Source: Burkholderiales bacterium
GTDB lineage: Bacteria; Pseudomonadota; Gammaproteobacteria; Burkholderiales; Burkholderiaceae_B
Assembly (NCBI GenBank): GCA_021300475.1
Contig: JAJTDO010000015.1
Location: forward strand, 1-45,561
Reading direction: 5' to 3'
Length of the DNA stretch: 45,561 bases
In this document: positions 28,924 through 39,774 of the stretch, piece by piece
How the letters are laid out: each line of letters starts with the position of its first letter
How positions within the stretch are numbered: position 1 is the first letter of the stretch
Notes under the pieces: model-generated
Told to the model about the DNA's origin: nothing
The model's input: only the letters and a program-made list of their open reading frames with translations
Database searches by the model: none
Program-made: the position numbers and the translations under genes

Positions 28924-30643
28924 AGGCCGGCACAAACAAATAAAACACCGCAGCAGTAACCACACCGCCCAAGGCAAGGAAAAACGGCACAGTACTGAAT
29001 GCGTGCATACCCATCGCCATCGCGCCATGGAATTCCTCTTTCAGTTCTGCCATCGCATGATGTTCCGGCAGCACTGTGATCACACCCTCAAAGAAAGAAC
29101 CGTGCAACATGGGTTCAATCGTCAAATATCCGATCAACACAGAGGGAATGGCCAGCAACACCAAAGGCAGGGTCACAACCCAAGGAGACTCATGGGGCTC
29201 ATGGGCATGACCATGGTGGTCGTCATGCGCGTGTTTGTCGTGAGCATGGTCGTCATGGCTGTGATCATCATGACCATGGGCGTGCGCCACGTGACGGAAG
29301 CGCTCTTCCCCGTGGAATACGAGGAAGTACATCCGGAAAGAATAGAACGCTGTAATGAACACACCCGCCATTACCGCGAACTGCGCAAAACCGGCCGCAG
29401 GCAAATGACTGAATGCAACCGCTTCAATGATGGAGTCTTTCGAATAGAAACCAGAGAAGAACGGTGTACCAATAAGCGCGAGCGAACCCAGCAGAGATGT
29501 CAGCCATGTGATTGGCATGTATTTCCACAAGCCGCCCATGTTGCGAATGTCTTGATCGTGGTGCATTCCCATAATCACGGAGCCTGCACCCAAGAACAAC
29601 AGGGCTTTAAAGAAAGCGTGTGTCATCAGGTGGAAAATGGCAACTGGATAGGCCGACACACCCAAGGCAACTGTCATATAACCCAGTTGCGACAGTGTTG
29701 AATACGCCACAACGCGCTTGATGTCGTTTTGTATGATGCCCATAAAGCCCATGAACAAGGCAGTGATGGAACCAATCACCAAAATAAAATTCAAGGCAAT
29801 GTCAGACAACTCAAACAGGGGCGACATGCGACTGACCATGAAAATACCCGCTGTCACCATGGTGGCGGCGTGAATCAGTGCGGAAATCGGTGTTGGACCT
29901 TCCATGGAATCAGGCAACCAGACATGCAAGGGAAACTGCGCTGATTTACCCATCGCTCCGATGAACAAACAAATACAAGCCACAGCCAGCAAGGGCCATT
30001 CGGTACCGGGGAATGTTTTCAAAGCCAACGCGTCTGCCTGTTCAAACACCTCTGCATAATTCATTGATCCGGTGTTGGCCAGTATCAAGCCTATTCCGAG
30101 AATGAAGCCAAAATCTCCGACCCGGTTCACAAGGAAAGCCTTCAAGTTGGCGTAAATCGCTGTCGGACGGGTGTACCAAAAACCGATCAGCAAATAAGAC
30201 ACCAAACCCACTGCTTCCCAACCAAAAAACAGTTGCAAGAAGTTGTTGCTCATAACGAGCATCAGCATTGCAAAGGTAAACAAGGAAATATAGGCAAAGA
30301 AGCGTTGATAGCCAGCGTCTTCATGCATATAGCCAATGGTGTAGATGTGAACCATCAGAGACACTGAAGTCACCACCAGCATCATGGTGGCGGTGAGCGA
30401 ATCCACCAAAAATCCAACTTCAAATTTCAGGGGACCAACGCTGGCCCACTCATAAAGCATGCCATTGAAAGTGTTGCCTTCTCTGACGTCCATAAAAACA
30501 GCGCAGGAGGCGAGGAAAGAAATAAGAACACCCAAAATGGTGACGCAATGCGCACCGGTGCGGCCTATCTGCTTACCGAAGAAGCCCGCCAGTATGCAAC
30601 CAGCCAAAGGTGCGAAAGGAACAACAAGGTACAAGGGGTTCAT
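28922..30643 (-). CDS. nuoL: NADH-quinone oxidoreductase subunit L, truncated
   Basis: NuoL is the distal antiporter-like subunit of complex I. This frame gives 573 residues with intact helices 1-15: FGWEAVGLVSYLLIGFW, GKSAQFPLHVWLPDSMEGPTP, NDIKRVVAYSTLSQLGYM. It breaks off directly after the fifteenth helix at AAVFYLFVPA. The last helix is present downstream in another frame (28756-28923). Comparison with family structure indicates that about 45 residues between them, forming the first part of the long lateral helix, are missing. Residues about 451-485 form a loop made almost wholly of His and Asp (HAHGHDDHSHDDHAHDKHA). AAGGGA precedes the ATG. The protein would lack the lateral clamp, so it is probably not functional as written. 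Confidence 0.9.
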   Translation of the reverse strand: MNPLYLVVPFAPLAGCILAGFFGKQIGRTGAHCVTILGVLISFLASCAVFMDVREGNTFNGMLYEWASVGPLKFEVGFLVDSLTATMMLVVTSVSLMVHIYTIGYMHEDAGYQRFFAYISLFTFAMLMLVMSNNFLQLFFGWEAVGLVSYLLIGFWYTRPTAIYANLKAFLVNRVGDFGFILGIGLILANTGSMNYAEVFEQADALALKTFPGTEWPLLAVACICLFIGAMGKSAQFPLHVWLPDSMEGPTPISALIHAATMVTAGIFMVSRMSPLFELSDIALNFILVIGSITALFMGFMGIIQNDIKRVVAYSTLSQLGYMTVALGVSAYPVAIFHLMTHAFFKALLFLGAGSVIMGMHHDQDIRNMGGLWKYMPITWLTSLLGSLALIGTPFFSGFYSKDSIIEAVAFSHLPAAGFAQFAVMAGVFITAFYSFRMYFLVFHGEERFRHVAHAHGHDDHSHDDHAHDKHAHDDHHGHAHEPHESPWVVTLPLVLLAIPSVLIGYLTIEPMLHGSFFEGVITVLPEHHAMAELKEEFHGAMAMGMHAFSTVPFFLALGGVVTAAVFYLFVPA

Positions 30644-30648
30644 CGTTT

Positions 30649-30954
30649 TTATCCCTTGAGTTGGTCGAGATCTTCGACGTTGATTGAATTCATATTACGG
30701 AACAACACCACCAAGATAGCCAATCCGATTGCAGACTCTGCCGCTGCAACAGTCAGAATAAAGAACACGAACACCTGTCCGGACAAATCGCCGAGGTATC
30801 GGGAAAACGCCACAAAATTCATGTTTACCGCCAACAGCATCAATTCGATGGCCATCAGGAGCACGATGATATTTTTGCGATTAAGAAAAATTCCGATCAC
30901 ACTGATCGAAAACAATATGGCGCCAAGCACCAGATAATTTGAAAGACTCACCAT
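30649..30954 (-). CDS. nuoK: NADH-quinone oxidoreductase subunit K
   Basis: NuoK (101 residues) is a three-helix membrane subunit related to MrpC. Conserved glutamates are in the helices [18 protein letters not shown] and [18 protein letters not shown], which belong to the proton path. The order nuoJ-K-L is standard; gaps are 15 bases or fewer. Confidence 0.97.
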   Translation of the reverse strand: MVSLSNYLVLGAILFSISVIGIFLNRKNIIVLLMAIELMLLAVNMNFVAFSRYLGDLSGQVFVFFILTVAAAESAIGLAILVVLFRNMNSINVEDLDQLKG

Positions 30955-30969
30955 GTCGTCGTCCCGCCT

Positions 30970-31599
30970 TTATTTTTTGGATTCTGCTGCTGGGGTTTGT
31001 CGGCTGCTCAAGTCAGCGTCCATGCTGACCAGTCGCACGCGGTCTGTGCTCTTGACGCGAACCTGATCACCAGGTCGCTGGGATTTTGTGTCCTTGCGCT
31101 TGCGCAACGTCAGCGCAATGGCTGCCACCATGGCCACCAGCAAAATAACCGCAGCAATTTCAAACGGATAAAGAAACTCCGTGTAAACCACCTTGCCCAA
31201 CTCTTCCGTGTTGTTCACAGATTTAGGAATCGCCTGAGGTAAATCTGTTGTGAAGAAACCCTTCATCAGAACAACAGACATTTCAAATGCGATCAAGGAA
31301 CCCACGACAATGGCTGTTGGCAAGTTTTTCCAGAACCCCGCCCTCAGTACGTCGAGGTTGATGTCCAACATCATCACAACGAACAGGAACAAAACCATGA
31401 CGGCGCCCACGTAGACCAGCACCAGCGAAATCGCAAGAAACTCAGCATCAAGCAACATCCACAAGCCGGACGCTGAGAAAAACGAAAGCACTAGGAACAT
31501 GGCGGCATGAACCGGATTGCGCGCGGTGATGACACGTATAGCCGCAAACACCAGGATGGCGGCAAACGCGTAGAAGAAAACGGGGGTGATGGCTGTCAT
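30970..31599 (-). CDS. nuoJ: NADH-quinone oxidoreductase subunit J
   Basis: NuoJ is a five-helix membrane subunit of complex I. The 209-residue protein begins MTAITPVFFYAFAAILVFAA, includes AAMFLVLSFFSASGLWMLL and the helix VYVGAVMVLFLFVVMMLDI carrying the pi-bulge region, and ends with a hydrophilic tail (about 45 residues) that is longer than in E. coli. A TTG 12 codons upstream overlaps the nuoI stop, but ATG 31599 fits the family. Confidence 0.95.
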   Translation of the reverse strand: MTAITPVFFYAFAAILVFAAIRVITARNPVHAAMFLVLSFFSASGLWMLLDAEFLAISLVLVYVGAVMVLFLFVVMMLDINLDVLRAGFWKNLPTAIVVGSLIAFEMSVVLMKGFFTTDLPQAIPKSVNNTEELGKVVYTEFLYPFEIAAVILLVAMVAAIALTLRKRKDTKSQRPGDQVRVKSTDRVRLVSMDADLSSRQTPAAESKK

Positions 31600-31631
31600 A
31601 AGTTTTGAGCTCTGGTAATTTTCAGTTTCAA

Positions 31632-32123
31632 TCAACGGTACTGAGCGTCGGTTGCGCGATTGGCAGCAATCTCAGACTCATAGCGATCTCCAACGGCGAG
31701 CAGCATTTCCTTTGTAAAGTACAGATCACCGCGTTTCTCGCCGTGATATTCATGGATATGGGTTTCCACAATAGAGTCCACCGGGCAAGATTCCTCGCAA
31801 AAACCGCAGAAAATGCATTTGGTCAGATCAATGTCGTAGCGTGTGGTGCGACGGGTGCCATCGTCCCGAACATCAGATTCAATGGTAATGGCCATGGCAG
31901 GGCAAACTGCCTCGCACAACTTGCAGGCGATGCAGCGCTCTTCCCCGTTGGGATATCTACGCAACGCATGCAACCCACGAAAACGCGGGGACATCGGAGT
32001 CTTCTCTTCCGGATATTGAATGGTGATCTTCGGCATGAACAGGTATTTACCCGTCAAAGCCATGCCTTTCAACAACTCCTTGAGCAACAGACTGGAGAGA
32101 AACTCTTTAATGGCGAGATACAT
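31632..32123 (-). CDS. nuoI: NADH-quinone oxidoreductase subunit I
   Basis: NuoI (163 residues) carries two 4Fe-4S clusters (N6a, N6b) bound by [12 protein letters not shown] and [12 protein letters not shown], eight cysteines in total, all present. It passes electrons towards NuoB and cluster N2. The N-terminal amphipathic helix ([18 protein letters not shown]) anchors it against the membrane arm. AAAGG precedes the ATG by eight bases. Confidence 0.98.
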   Translation of the reverse strand: MYLAIKEFLSSLLLKELLKGMALTGKYLFMPKITIQYPEEKTPMSPRFRGLHALRRYPNGEERCIACKLCEAVCPAMAITIESDVRDDGTRRTTRYDIDLTKCIFCGFCEESCPVDSIVETHIHEYHGEKRGDLYFTKEMLLAVGDRYESEIAANRATDAQYR

Positions 32124-32140
32124 ACGAATAACCTTTCAGC

Positions 32141-33214
32141 TTATTTCCAGATGTTCCAGGAGGTCTGCATCCAAGCAGCCACAACCACCAACCACACAAG
32201 TGTGAGCGGAATGAATATCTTCCAACCCAGGCGCATGATCTGGTCATAGCGGTAGCGGGGAAAGGATGCACGGAACCAGATAAAGAATGAGACAACAATG
32301 AAGGTCTTCAAACCCAGCCAGATCCAACCCGGCAACCAGTTGAAAACAACAGAATTCAAGGGAGCACTCCAGCCACCAAGGAACATGATGGAGGCCAATG
32401 CGGAAATCAGAATCATGTTGGCGTATTCAGCCAAGAAAAACACAGCGAAGGTCATGCCTGAATATTCAACCATGTGACCGGCAACAATCTCGGACTCGCC
32501 CTCAACCACGTCGAAGGGGTGACGGTTTGTTTCTGCCACACCCGACACAACATAGATGACAAACAAAGGCAGCAATGGCAGCCAGTTCCAGGAAAGAAAG
32601 TTCAAGCCCATGTCTGCGAAGCGGCCTTTTTCTTGTCCCAAAACAATTTCAGTCATGTTCAAACTGCCGCTGACCAACAAGACGGTCACCAGACAAAAGC
32701 CCATGGCCAACTCATAAGACACCATTTGTGCTGATGCTCGCATCGCTGCAATGAATGCGTACTTGGAGTTGGAGGCCCAACCGGCGATGATGACGCCGTA
32801 AACACCGATGGAGGTGATCGCCATGACATACAAAAGACCGGCATTGATGTTTGAAAGCGCCACTTCAGGACCGAATGGGATCACGGCCCATGCGGCAAGC
32901 GCTGGCATGATGGTCATCAGGGGCGCAATAATGAAAAGCCCTTTGCTGGCATTCGTTGGAACAATGATTTCCTTGAAAATCAGCTTCACTGCGTCGGCAA
33001 TCGGCTGCAACAAACCCAAGGGACCCACACGGTTGGGGCCTAGGCGTATGTGCATCCAGCCAATCAGCTTACGCTCCCAATAGGTCAGGTAAGCAACGCA
33101 GATCAGCAACGGCAGCGTGATTGCCAAGATGCCTGCTACTGTCCAGACGGTGGGCCACAACGGACCGAGTAACTCGGCGCCTTGGGCCTGAATGCTCGTC
33201 AGAAGACTGCTCAT
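32141..33214 (-). CDS. nuoH: NADH-quinone oxidoreductase subunit H
   Basis: NuoH (357 residues) joins the peripheral and membrane arms and forms much of the quinone chamber. Diagnostic stretches are [39 protein letters not shown] and [19 protein letters not shown] with the conserved acidic residues of the E-channel. Eight or nine hydrophobic helices are visible. It is separated from nuoG by 46 bases. Confidence 0.98.
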   Translation of the reverse strand: MSSLLTSIQAQGAELLGPLWPTVWTVAGILAITLPLLICVAYLTYWERKLIGWMHIRLGPNRVGPLGLLQPIADAVKLIFKEIIVPTNASKGLFIIAPLMTIMPALAAWAVIPFGPEVALSNINAGLLYVMAITSIGVYGVIIAGWASNSKYAFIAAMRASAQMVSYELAMGFCLVTVLLVSGSLNMTEIVLGQEKGRFADMGLNFLSWNWLPLLPLFVIYVVSGVAETNRHPFDVVEGESEIVAGHMVEYSGMTFAVFFLAEYANMILISALASIMFLGGWSAPLNSVVFNWLPGWIWLGLKTFIVVSFFIWFRASFPRYRYDQIMRLGWKIFIPLTLVWLVVVAAWMQTSWNIWK

Positions 33215-33260
33215 CGGTTCAACATCCTCTCTGGCGGGGAACTTTGTTCACCCTCATGGT

Positions 33261-35591
33261 TCAAATCGCACTGATTTCAATTGCGCCGAACATCGGTCCG
33301 ACGGCCACGGTCTCGGGAAGCGCTGCAGAAATCTGCACCACGGATTCCGCCTGTCTGTCATCAATCAGCACGGACAGTTGCGCGCCTGCGTGACCGTTCA
33401 TTCGGGCCAATACAGGCTGAGCGTCCTTGAGCCCAAGCTTCTCAGCGGTGGCCGTGTGCATGCGGACCACTGGCTTCGCAGCAGCAGGACTGGCCTGCAA
33501 GGCCGCCGCGCGCCGTACAATACCATCAGTGCTGTAAATAGGCACATTTGATACGCATGTCAGGGGCCCCAACTTCACAGAAGGCCTGACCGGCTGCAAG
33601 GCAAGTGCGTTGTTGAGTTGCTCCGACACCGCATTGAGCGCCAACGTTTTTCGTACATCTTCGGAACTGGATTCATCAAAGCCGGACAAACCCAACAAAT
33701 TACCCAGTACGCGCAACACCTTCCACGCAGGTCTGGTTTGACCCAGCGGTCTGACTGCGGCAGCAAAGCTCTGCACCCTGCCCTCGCAATTAATTAAACT
33801 GCCAGATGTCTCAGTGAATGGCGCAATCGGCAAAATCAGGTTTGCATACTGGGAAACCCGGTTTTTATGGGTCGCCAGTGCAACGACGAACGGTGTTTCC
33901 TTCAAGGCAGACAGCGCCTGGGCACCATCGGCAGCATCGAGGTCAGGTTCGGTATTTAGCAACAGCATGGCTTTCAGACCGCCGGACAACATCTGAGCGG
34001 CGTTTTTACCATCTGCCTTGGGAAGGGCACCTGCCACGTAGGCACCCAAGGTGTTTCCACCCTCGGTCAGGTGGCCAAACGGAGCGGCCAACAGTTCAGC
34101 CAAGGTCTGCACCAAAGCTTCAATTTGTGAAGACTCGGCGTGCTGCCCGACTGCGTTGCCCATCAAGATCAATGGTGCCTTGCCTGAAAGCAAACGGTCG
34201 GCCATGTCCTTGGAGGCAGGACTGGCCACAACGCCACTGAGCGCCGAAGGCGCAGCAATTGCTTTGCCCTGAGCCACTGCAACCACAATTTCAGCCAATG
34301 CTGCAGCCCAAAGGGTGGGCGCCAACACCTGCTTTGCAGCGATGGGAAGCAACCAATCATCGTTTGAAGAATGAATGGACATGACCTTCATTTTACGGCG
34401 GGCGGCCTGACGAATGCGTTGAGCCAGCAAAGGATGGTCTTTTCTCAAAAACGACCCCACCACCAACACCCGGTCAAACTGCTTGATTTTTGAAACTTCG
34501 GTGCCAAGCCAAGGAATGCCCTTGCGCAGTGAATCTGCAGAAAAGTCTGTTCTGCGCAACCGCACATCAATATTTTCAGAGCCCAAACCCCTCATCAGGC
34601 GAGCAGCCAAAGCGAGCTCTTCAACCGTGGACGTGGGTGAGGCCAACAAACCAACGGCGTTACCACCCTCGCTGCCGGTTACTTCCTTCAAGCCCTCTGC
34701 AACCAAACTCAAGGCGGTTTCCCAATCGGTCTCCATCCAGACATCACCACGTTTCACCATGGGGACTGTGACGCGGTCTTGAGCGTACAAGCCCTCATAG
34801 GAAAAACGGTCTTTGTCTGATATCCAGCACTCATTGACATCATCGGACTCATAAGGCAAGACGCGCATAACGCGGTCGCCTTTAACCTGAACAATCAGAT
34901 TTGCACCCAGACTGTCATGCGGGCTGACGGAACGGCGACGGGCCAATTCCCAAGTCCGTGCACTGTAACGGAAAGGCTTCGAGGTCAGTGCGCCCACAGG
35001 GCAAAGATCAATCATGTTTCCAGACAACTCGGATTCAACCGAACGACCGACGAACGAAAGAATCTCGGAGTGCTCTCCGCGACCGGCCATGCCCAATTCC
35101 ATTACGCCGGCAATTTCCTGACCGAAACGGACGCACCGCGTGCAGTGTATGCAACGACTCATTTCCTGCGCGGAAATCAGCGGACCCATGTCTTTGTGAA
35201 ATACGACGCGTTTTTCTTCCTGGTAGCGCGAACTGACGCCACCGTAACCCACAGCGAGATCCTGCAACTGACATTCACCGCCCTGATCGCAAATGGGGCA
35301 ATCCAATGGGTGGTTGATCAGCAAGAACTCCATCACGGATTTTTGGGCATTCACAGCCTTGGGCGACGCCGTGCGAACGATCATGCCTGCAGTGACAGGG
35401 GTTGCGCAGGCCGGCAACGGCTTAGGCGCCTTTTCCACTTCAACCAGACACATGCGGCAGTTTGCCGCGATGCTTAATTTTTTGTGGTAGCAAAAGTGCG
35501 GTACGTAGGTACCCACGCGTTGCGTGGCATCCATCAGCATACTGCCCTCGGGCACCTCGACTTTTACGCCGTCAATTTCAATTTCAACCAT
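33261..35591 (-). CDS. nuoG: NADH-quinone oxidoreductase subunit G
   Basis: NuoG (776 residues) is the largest peripheral-arm subunit. The N-terminal 2Fe-2S domain has CYHKKLSIAANCRMCLVE and a later Cys (LPACATP). The next region binds clusters N4 and N5: CPICDQGGECQLQD, HCTRCVRFGQ and the Cys of DLCPVGAL. The C-terminal half is molybdopterin-oxidoreductase-like, as usual without cofactor. Length is normal for betaproteobacteria. nuoF lies 18 bases upstream. Confidence 0.97.
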   Translation of the reverse strand: MVEIEIDGVKVEVPEGSMLMDATQRVGTYVPHFCYHKKLSIAANCRMCLVEVEKAPKPLPACATPVTAGMIVRTASPKAVNAQKSVMEFLLINHPLDCPICDQGGECQLQDLAVGYGGVSSRYQEEKRVVFHKDMGPLISAQEMSRCIHCTRCVRFGQEIAGVMELGMAGRGEHSEILSFVGRSVESELSGNMIDLCPVGALTSKPFRYSARTWELARRRSVSPHDSLGANLIVQVKGDRVMRVLPYESDDVNECWISDKDRFSYEGLYAQDRVTVPMVKRGDVWMETDWETALSLVAEGLKEVTGSEGGNAVGLLASPTSTVEELALAARLMRGLGSENIDVRLRRTDFSADSLRKGIPWLGTEVSKIKQFDRVLVVGSFLRKDHPLLAQRIRQAARRKMKVMSIHSSNDDWLLPIAAKQVLAPTLWAAALAEIVVAVAQGKAIAAPSALSGVVASPASKDMADRLLSGKAPLILMGNAVGQHAESSQIEALVQTLAELLAAPFGHLTEGGNTLGAYVAGALPKADGKNAAQMLSGGLKAMLLLNTEPDLDAADGAQALSALKETPFVVALATHKNRVSQYANLILPIAPFTETSGSLINCEGRVQSFAAAVRPLGQTRPAWKVLRVLGNLLGLSGFDESSSEDVRKTLALNAVSEQLNNALALQPVRPSVKLGPLTCVSNVPIYSTDGIVRRAAALQASPAAAKPVVRMHTATAEKLGLKDAQPVLARMNGHAGAQLSVLIDDRQAESVVQISAALPETVAVGPMFGAIEISAI

Positions 35592-35609
35592 GTTCTGTCA
35601 CGCAACCTG

Positions 35610-36905
35610 TTAGATGTAAGCCGGCACCAAACACGTTTTGTGTTCGATGTGATAGGCGAATTCATCGCGGTAATGCTTTACGAAAGCCCGCACTGGCATG
35701 GCCGCGGCGTCACCGAGGGCGCAGATGGTGCGACCCTGAATGTTGTCTGCAATCGAGTTCAGCAAATCGAGGTCATCGGGACGACCCTGTCCATTTTCTA
35801 TGCGATGGACAATGCGATACAACCAGCCCGTGCCCTCTCGGCAAGGCGTGCACTGTCCGCAACTTTCCTCAAAATAGAAATAGGAAAGACGCAAGAGACT
35901 CTTCACCATGCAACGGGTTTCATCCATAACGATCACTGCTCCGGAACCAAGCATCGAGCCTGCTTTCGCAATCGAGTCATAGTCCATGTCGGTGTTCATC
36001 ATGATGTCGCCGGGAATAACCGGCATTGAAGAACCACCTGGAATGACAGCCTTGATTTTTCTGCCACCCTTCATGCCACCAGCCAGTTCCATCAATTTCG
36101 CAAACGGTGTACCCATGGGAATTTCGTAATTGCCTGGGCGCTCAACATCACCGGACACAGAGAATATTTTCGTGCCACCGTTGTTTTGCTTGCCAAGTTC
36201 ATGGAACCATTCGCCGCCATTGCTGATAATGAAAGGCACTGAAGCGAAGGTTTCCGTGTTGTTGATGGTGGTGGGCTTACCGTACAAGCCAAAAGAAGCG
36301 GGAAACGGTGGCTTGAAACGTGGTTGCCCTTTCTTGCCTTCAATTGACTCGATGAGAGCGGTCTCTTCCCCGCAGATGTATGCGCCATAACCGTGGTGGG
36401 CATGCAACTGGAAACTGAAATCGCTACCCATGATTTTATCGCCAAGGAAACCTGCGGCCCGCGCCTCTTCCAGGGCGGCCTCAAATACATCGTAGGTTTC
36501 CCAAATTTCACCGTGGATGTAGTTATACCCCACGGAGATACCCATCGCGTAGGCTGCAATGGCCATGCCTTCGATCAGCGAATGTGGGTTGTAGCGGAGA
36601 ATATCGCGGTCTTTGAAAGTACCAGGCTCGCCCTCATCTGAATTGCAGACCAAGTATTTCGCGCCTGGAAATTGGCGCGGCATAAAGCTCCATTTCAGAC
36701 CCGTTGGAAAGCCGGCGCCTCCGCGACCACGCAGGGCGGATTTCTTGACTTCTGCAATAACATCTTCAGGCTTGATGCCTTCTTTGAGAATTTTACTGAG
36801 AGCCTTGTAACCCCCTCTTGCCTGATAGTCTGAGAGGTGCCAATTTTTGCCATCCAGACCCGCCAGAATAACGGGATTAATGTGACGACCGTGGAGACTG
36901 GTCAT
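35610..36905 (-). CDS. nuoF: NADH-quinone oxidoreductase subunit F
   Basis: NuoF (431 residues) oxidises NADH. It contains the NADH/FMN loop [32 protein letters not shown] and [15 protein letters not shown], and binds cluster N3 with [15 protein letters not shown] plus the later Cys of TICALGD. The ATG overlaps the nuoE stop by four bases (ATGA). Confidence 0.98.
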   Translation of the reverse strand: MTSLHGRHINPVILAGLDGKNWHLSDYQARGGYKALSKILKEGIKPEDVIAEVKKSALRGRGGAGFPTGLKWSFMPRQFPGAKYLVCNSDEGEPGTFKDRDILRYNPHSLIEGMAIAAYAMGISVGYNYIHGEIWETYDVFEAALEEARAAGFLGDKIMGSDFSFQLHAHHGYGAYICGEETALIESIEGKKGQPRFKPPFPASFGLYGKPTTINNTETFASVPFIISNGGEWFHELGKQNNGGTKIFSVSGDVERPGNYEIPMGTPFAKLMELAGGMKGGRKIKAVIPGGSSMPVIPGDIMMNTDMDYDSIAKAGSMLGSGAVIVMDETRCMVKSLLRLSYFYFEESCGQCTPCREGTGWLYRIVHRIENGQGRPDDLDLLNSIADNIQGRTICALGDAAAMPVRAFVKHYRDEFAYHIEHKTCLVPAYI

Positions 36906-37378
36906 GACTTCAACTCCTTGATCAATTGATCAATTTTTTCATTGTTCATAAAACTGCACATGCGGTGGTTATTCACCAGCATCACAGGGGCATCGCCACA
37001 GGCGCCCATGCACTCGCCCTCTTTGAGGGTGAAGCAGTCGTCAGCCGAGGTCTCGTTGTAACCGATGCCCAACTGGTGCTTTAAATGTTCCGCTGCATGG
37101 GTTCCACCTGACAAAGCGCAAGGCAGGTTGGTGCAGACGGTGATCTTGTGTTTACCGACCGGTTTGACGTCGTACATGTTGTAGAAAGTAGCAACCTCGT
37201 ACGCAGCAATCGGCGGCATGTCCAAGTAGTTTGCGACATGCTCTATCGCCTCCATGGACAACCAACCCAATTCGACTTGCGCAATTCTCAGGCCGGACAT
37301 CACCGCGGATTGCTTTTGATCTGAAGGGTATTTGGCCACTTCACGATCAATTTTTTTGTATGCCTCTGCACTCAGCAT
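36902..37378 (-). CDS. nuoE: NADH-quinone oxidoreductase subunit E
   Basis: NuoE (158 residues) is thioredoxin-like and carries the 2Fe-2S cluster N1a, bound by Cys of CTNLPCAL and Cys of [10 protein letters not shown]. The N-terminal part [23 protein letters not shown] is typical. It lies 27 bases after nuoD and is coupled to nuoF. Confidence 0.97.
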   Translation of the reverse strand: MLSAEAYKKIDREVAKYPSDQKQSAVMSGLRIAQVELGWLSMEAIEHVANYLDMPPIAAYEVATFYNMYDVKPVGKHKITVCTNLPCALSGGTHAAEHLKHQLGIGYNETSADDCFTLKEGECMGACGDAPVMLVNNHRMCSFMNNEKIDQLIKELKS

Positions 37379-37405
37379 TTCAACACCCTTATGCGATTTC
37401 GATCT

Positions 37406-38659
37406 TTAGCGATCGATTTCACCGAAAACAATATCTTGTGTACCAATAATGGTCACCACGTCTGCAATCATGTGGCCTTTGGCCATTTCATCCAACGCTT
37501 GCAAATGGGCATACCCGGGCGCGCGGATTTTCAAGCGATAAGGCTTGTTGGCTCCGTCGGACACCAGATAGATCCCAAACTCACCTTTCGGATGCTCTAC
37601 GGCAGCGTAGGCCTCGCCTTCAGGCACATGCATGCCTTCGGTAAACAACTTGAAGTGGTGAATCAGTTCTTCCATGTTGGTTTTCATGTCAACACGTTTT
37701 GGTGGCGCAATTTTGTGATTGTCGGCCATGACGGGACCGGGGTTCTTGCGAAGCCAATCCACGCACTGACGAATGATGCGATTGCTTTGACGCATCTCTT
37801 CAATACGAACGAGATAACGGTCATAAGAATCGCCGTTCTTGCCCACTGGAATATCAAAATCCAGACGGTCATAAACTTCGTAAGGCTGCTTCTTGCGAAG
37901 ATCCCAGGCAATGCCGGAACCTCTTAACATGGCACCAGTAAAGCCCATGGACAAGGCGCGCTCAGGGGACACCACACCAACACCTACCAGACGCTGTTTC
38001 CAGATGCGATTGTCTGTGAGCAGGGTTTCATATTCATCGACATACTTGGGGAAACGCTGTGTAAATGCCTCAATGAAATCCAGCATTGAACCATCTCGGT
38101 CTGCATTTAGACCATCCACCGACTTTTGACCACGCAACTTGGAAGGCGAATACTTGGGCATGTGGTCAGGCAAATCGCGGTAAACGCCGCCAGGCCTGTA
38201 ATAAGCAGCATGCAAACGCGCACCCGAAACCGCCTCGTAGCAGTCCATCAGATCTTCACGCTCTCGGAAGGCATACAGAAACACCGCCATGGCACCAACG
38301 TCCAAAGCGTGGGCACCCAACCACAACAAGTGGTTCAGCAACCGTGTGATTTCATCAAACATCACCCTGATGTATTGGCCACGTATAGGAACCTCTACAC
38401 CCGTGAGTTTTTCAATGGCCATGCAATAAGCATGTTCGTTGCACATCATGGATACGTAATCAAGACGATCCATGTAGGGCAATGACTGAATGAAGGTTTT
38501 GTGCTCAGCCAACTTTTCAGTGGCCCTGTGCAACAAGCCAATATGGGGGTCGGCTCGCTGAACCACTTCGCCATCCAACTCAAGCACCAAACGCAGCACA
38601 CCGTGCGCGGCTGGATGCTGAGGACCAAAATTCAGGGTGTAATTTTTAATTTCAGCCAT
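37406..38659 (-). CDS. nuoD: NADH-quinone oxidoreductase subunit D
   Basis: NuoD (417 residues), related to the large subunit of NiFe hydrogenases, forms the quinone-binding site with NuoB. The N-terminal [20 protein letters not shown] contains the conserved His loop, followed by [28 protein letters not shown] and the C-terminal [12 protein letters not shown]. nuoC and nuoD are separate genes, unlike the fused enterobacterial form. The start overlaps the nuoC stop (TAATG). Confidence 0.98.
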   Translation of the reverse strand: MAEIKNYTLNFGPQHPAAHGVLRLVLELDGEVVQRADPHIGLLHRATEKLAEHKTFIQSLPYMDRLDYVSMMCNEHAYCMAIEKLTGVEVPIRGQYIRVMFDEITRLLNHLLWLGAHALDVGAMAVFLYAFREREDLMDCYEAVSGARLHAAYYRPGGVYRDLPDHMPKYSPSKLRGQKSVDGLNADRDGSMLDFIEAFTQRFPKYVDEYETLLTDNRIWKQRLVGVGVVSPERALSMGFTGAMLRGSGIAWDLRKKQPYEVYDRLDFDIPVGKNGDSYDRYLVRIEEMRQSNRIIRQCVDWLRKNPGPVMADNHKIAPPKRVDMKTNMEELIHHFKLFTEGMHVPEGEAYAAVEHPKGEFGIYLVSDGANKPYRLKIRAPGYAHLQALDEMAKGHMIADVVTIIGTQDIVFGEIDR

Positions 38660-39258
38660 TAACGTGACCCTCCATATTGCTCTTCACGAATGATACGAGG
38701 CGTTATTTCACGCGGCTCAATGGTGACGGGCTGGTAAATAACGCGCTTCTGCTCTGGGTCGTAACGCATTTCAACATGGCCCGACAAGGGGAAATCTTTC
38801 CGGAAGGGGTGCCCCATGAATCCGTAGTCGGTAAGAATGCGACGCAGATCAGGGTTGCCCTGGAACACGATGCCGTAAAGATCAAACGCCTCGCGCTCGT
38901 ACCATCCAGCGGCAGACCACACATCGACGACCGAGGCCACCATCGGAAAGTCGTCATCGATACAGGTGGCTCGCACACGAATGCGCTGATTCAACTCAAC
39001 TGACAGCAAGTGCAAAACCACAGCAAAAATTTGCGACTCTTTCACTTCATTGCGGTAAGTGGAATAGTCCATTCCGCACAAGTCAATGAGTTGGTCAAAC
39101 CTCAATGCGCGATCGTCTTTGAGCTTCTGGCAAACGGCCAGATAATCTGATTGACGAACCTCAATGGTCAGTTCATTGAGGGCTGTAAGATAGTTCACTT
39201 CAAATGCCTGCAAAGCCTGTTGCACCGCACCTTTTAAAGCTTCCAGTTTTTCGGACAT
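38659..39258 (-). CDS. nuoC: NADH-quinone oxidoreductase subunit C
   Basis: NuoC (199 residues) is a structural peripheral-arm subunit. The signature is [24 protein letters not shown], followed by [10 protein letters not shown]. The chosen ATG at 39258 has AAAGG upstream; a TTG two codons earlier is rejected. It lies between nuoB and nuoD. Confidence 0.97.
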   Translation of the reverse strand: MSEKLEALKGAVQQALQAFEVNYLTALNELTIEVRQSDYLAVCQKLKDDRALRFDQLIDLCGMDYSTYRNEVKESQIFAVVLHLLSVELNQRIRVRATCIDDDFPMVASVVDVWSAAGWYEREAFDLYGIVFQGNPDLRRILTDYGFMGHPFRKDFPLSGHVEMRYDPEQKRVIYQPVTIEPREITPRIIREEQYGGSR

Positions 39259-39270
39259 AAACAACCTTTG

Positions 39271-39747
39271 TCAGCGAGCGATGGTATTGGTTTTACGGAT
39301 TTTGTTTTGCAACTGCAAAATGCCATACAAAAGTGCTTCTGCTGTCGGAGGACAACCGGGCACATAAATATCCACAGGAACAATACGATCACAGCCTCGC
39401 ACTACTGAGTAGGAGTAGTGATAGTAGCCACCACCGTTTGCACACGACCCCATGGAAAGAACCCAGCGTGGCTCTGCCATTTGGTCATAGACCTTGCGCA
39501 AAGCCGGGGCCATTTTATTACATAAGGTTCCGGCCACGATCATTAGATCAGACTGGCGTGGACTGGGCCTGAATACAACACCAAAGCGATCCAGGTCGTA
39601 GCGGGAGGCACCCGCGTGCATCATCTCCACGGCACAACAGGCCAGACCGAATGTCATGGGCCAAAGCGAACCCGTTTTAGACCAGTTGATTAATTTGTCG
39701 GCTGTTGTTGTAACAAAGCCTTCGTTCAAGACACCTTCGATACCCAT
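39271..39747 (-). CDS. nuoB: NADH-quinone oxidoreductase subunit B
   Basis: NuoB (158 residues) binds cluster N2, the direct donor to ubiquinone. All four ligands are visible: the adjacent pair in LACCAVEM, the Cys of [11 protein letters not shown], and the Cys of YVPGCPP. GGAGG lies seven bases before the ATG, a strong ribosome site. Confidence 0.98.
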   Translation of the reverse strand: MGIEGVLNEGFVTTTADKLINWSKTGSLWPMTFGLACCAVEMMHAGASRYDLDRFGVVFRPSPRQSDLMIVAGTLCNKMAPALRKVYDQMAEPRWVLSMGSCANGGGYYHYSYSVVRGCDRIVPVDIYVPGCPPTAEALLYGILQLQNKIRKTNTIAR

Positions 39748-39774
39748 GCTAACCCTCCAAGTGATCGAATGCTG

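Noticed and set aside
28922-28930. Programmed ribosomal frameshift in nuoL
   Set aside because: There is no slippery heptamer at the junction, and about 45 conserved residues are missing, which frameshifting cannot supply.
28880-29701. 273-codon plus-strand frame rich in His and Met
   Set aside because: Antisense shadow of nuoL; the His/Met runs come from the complement of the His/Asp-rich loop.
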